Shown here: positions 5,896 through 6,218 of the stretch, piece after piece
Position numbering within the stretch: position 1 is the first letter of the stretch
Layout: every line of letters begins with the position of its first letter
Assembly (NCBI GenBank): GCA_015163825.1
Contig: JAAOIL010000193.1
Span: forward strand, 1-6,218
Length of the DNA stretch: 6,218 nt
Reading direction: 5' to 3'
From: Alphaproteobacteria bacterium
GTDB taxonomy: Bacteria; Pseudomonadota; Alphaproteobacteria; RS24
Position numbers and translations under genes: made by a program
The notes under the pieces: model-generated
The model's input: only the letters and a program-made list of their open reading frames with translations
The model's database searches: none
Told to the model about the DNA's origin: nothing

Positions 5896-6063
5896 ATGAA
5901 TCTTACAAAAAAAGAGATACCTGCGCTTTATAAAGAAATTGTCGCCCTACACGACAAGCACTTAAAGAAGCATAAAATTACGCTTCCTCAGCTAAAGCGA
6001 GGCAGTGATTTTAGCAAGGATGCTAAAGCCGCACGTTGGAAACAAAAATATAATTTAAAGTAG
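5896..6063 (+). CDS. Small lysine-rich hypothetical protein (55 aa)
   Basis: A 55-residue plus-strand frame beginning MNLTKKEIPALYKEIVALHDK and ending KQKYNLK, very basic and rich in Lys. I do not recognise it with confidence. There is no signal peptide or membrane segment; residues 4-28 look helical and charged. No good SD precedes ATG 5896, and an in-frame TAA lies just upstream (5887-5889), so this is the earliest ATG. Hand-counted GC is about 37%, well below the carboxylase genes. It converges on and overlaps by nine bases the end of a DNA methyltransferase gene, and its start lies 81 bp from the divergent carbonic anhydrase start. The position tail-to-tail with a methyltransferase suggests a small companion or a remnant of a restriction gene, but nothing in it shows nuclease motifs. 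It could be a real small protein or a decayed N-terminus. Confidence 0.5.
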   Translation: MNLTKKEIPALYKEIVALHDKHLKKHKITLPQLKRGSDFSKDAKAARWKQKYNLK

Positions 6064-6218
6064 TTTAACAATTTTCTCACATTCATCTATGCGCTTTTGG
6101 CAAATATCAAAATTCTCTTTTTCTTTTTCTATACCAATATAATTGCGCCCACTTTGTATAGCGGCAATGGCAGTGCTACCTGACCCTAAAAAGGGATCTA
6201 GCACAACCTGCCCTTCAA
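6055..6218 (-). CDS. DNA methyltransferase (N6-adenine/N4-cytosine family), C-terminal part only
   Basis: The frame enters from the right edge and stops at TAA (6055-6057), giving 53 visible residues. It begins EGQVVLDPFLGSGSTAIAA, the SAM-binding motif I (DPFxGSGxT) of amino-methyltransferases, followed by GRNYIGIEKEKENFDICQKRI, the usual segment after it in which the acidic residue of IGIE follows strand 2. Motif I at the C-terminus means the catalytic (D/S)PPY motif lies earlier, i.e. beta-type order as in the N6_N4_Mtase family. The protein ends about 13 residues after QKRI, so it lacks the C-terminal extension of CcrM-type cell-cycle methyltransferases; this favours a restriction-modification or orphan enzyme. 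Target base and recognition site cannot be told. Composition is AT-rich like the neighbouring 55-aa ORF. Confidence 0.85.
   Translation of the reverse strand, partial: EGQVVLDPFLGSGSTAIAAIQSGRNYIGIEKEKENFDICQKRIDECEKIVKLL

Overview
The window looks like part of a bacterial chromosome, probably proteobacterial and perhaps alphaproteobacterial. That is a judgement from protein character (beta carbonic anhydrase, LCC-like carboxyltransferase, AtuA family), not from any marker gene. Genes are densely packed, with stop/start overlaps and good Shine-Dalgarno (SD) sequences. Most of the window (about 1-5820) is an acyl-CoA carboxylation/catabolism neighbourhood on the minus strand. The right end (about 5890-6218) is clearly more AT-rich and holds the end of a DNA methyltransferase gene plus a small lysine-rich ORF, so it probably has a different history.

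Layout in minus-strand transcription order, right to left: (a) a beta-class carbonic anhydrase (5170-5814), whose SD lies inside an imperfect hairpin; (b) directly abutting it, a protein in which an N-terminal biotinyl (BCCP) domain is fused to a complete carboxyltransferase (3325-5169); (c) a 355-nt gap holding a plus-strand acyl-CoA dehydrogenase remnant cut off after about 36 recognisable residues, and a 14-bp G-rich tandem repeat; (d) an AtuA/DUF1446-family protein with an eight-proline linker (1152-2969); (e) overlapping it by one base, an MCC/geranyl-CoA-type carboxyltransferase beta subunit that runs off the left edge (1-1152).

How they may work together: carbonic anhydrase can supply bicarbonate to biotin-dependent carboxylases, and its gene is joined without a gap to the BCCP-carboxyltransferase gene. 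The AtuA plus carboxyltransferase-beta pair resembles the acyclic-terpene (atu) and leucine/isovalerate (liu) type catabolic modules, which also use an acyl-CoA dehydrogenase, the gene type found broken here. No biotin carboxylase is encoded in the window, so neither carboxyltransferase is a complete enzyme from what is visible. The substrate of both carboxylases is not determined by the sequence.

The strongest candidates for novelty are the two-gene carbonic anhydrase/BCCP-carboxyltransferase unit with its possible SD-sequestering leader, and the decayed dehydrogenase fused to a G-quadruplex-capable minisatellite. I see no RNA genes, CRISPR array, insertion sequence or integrase.
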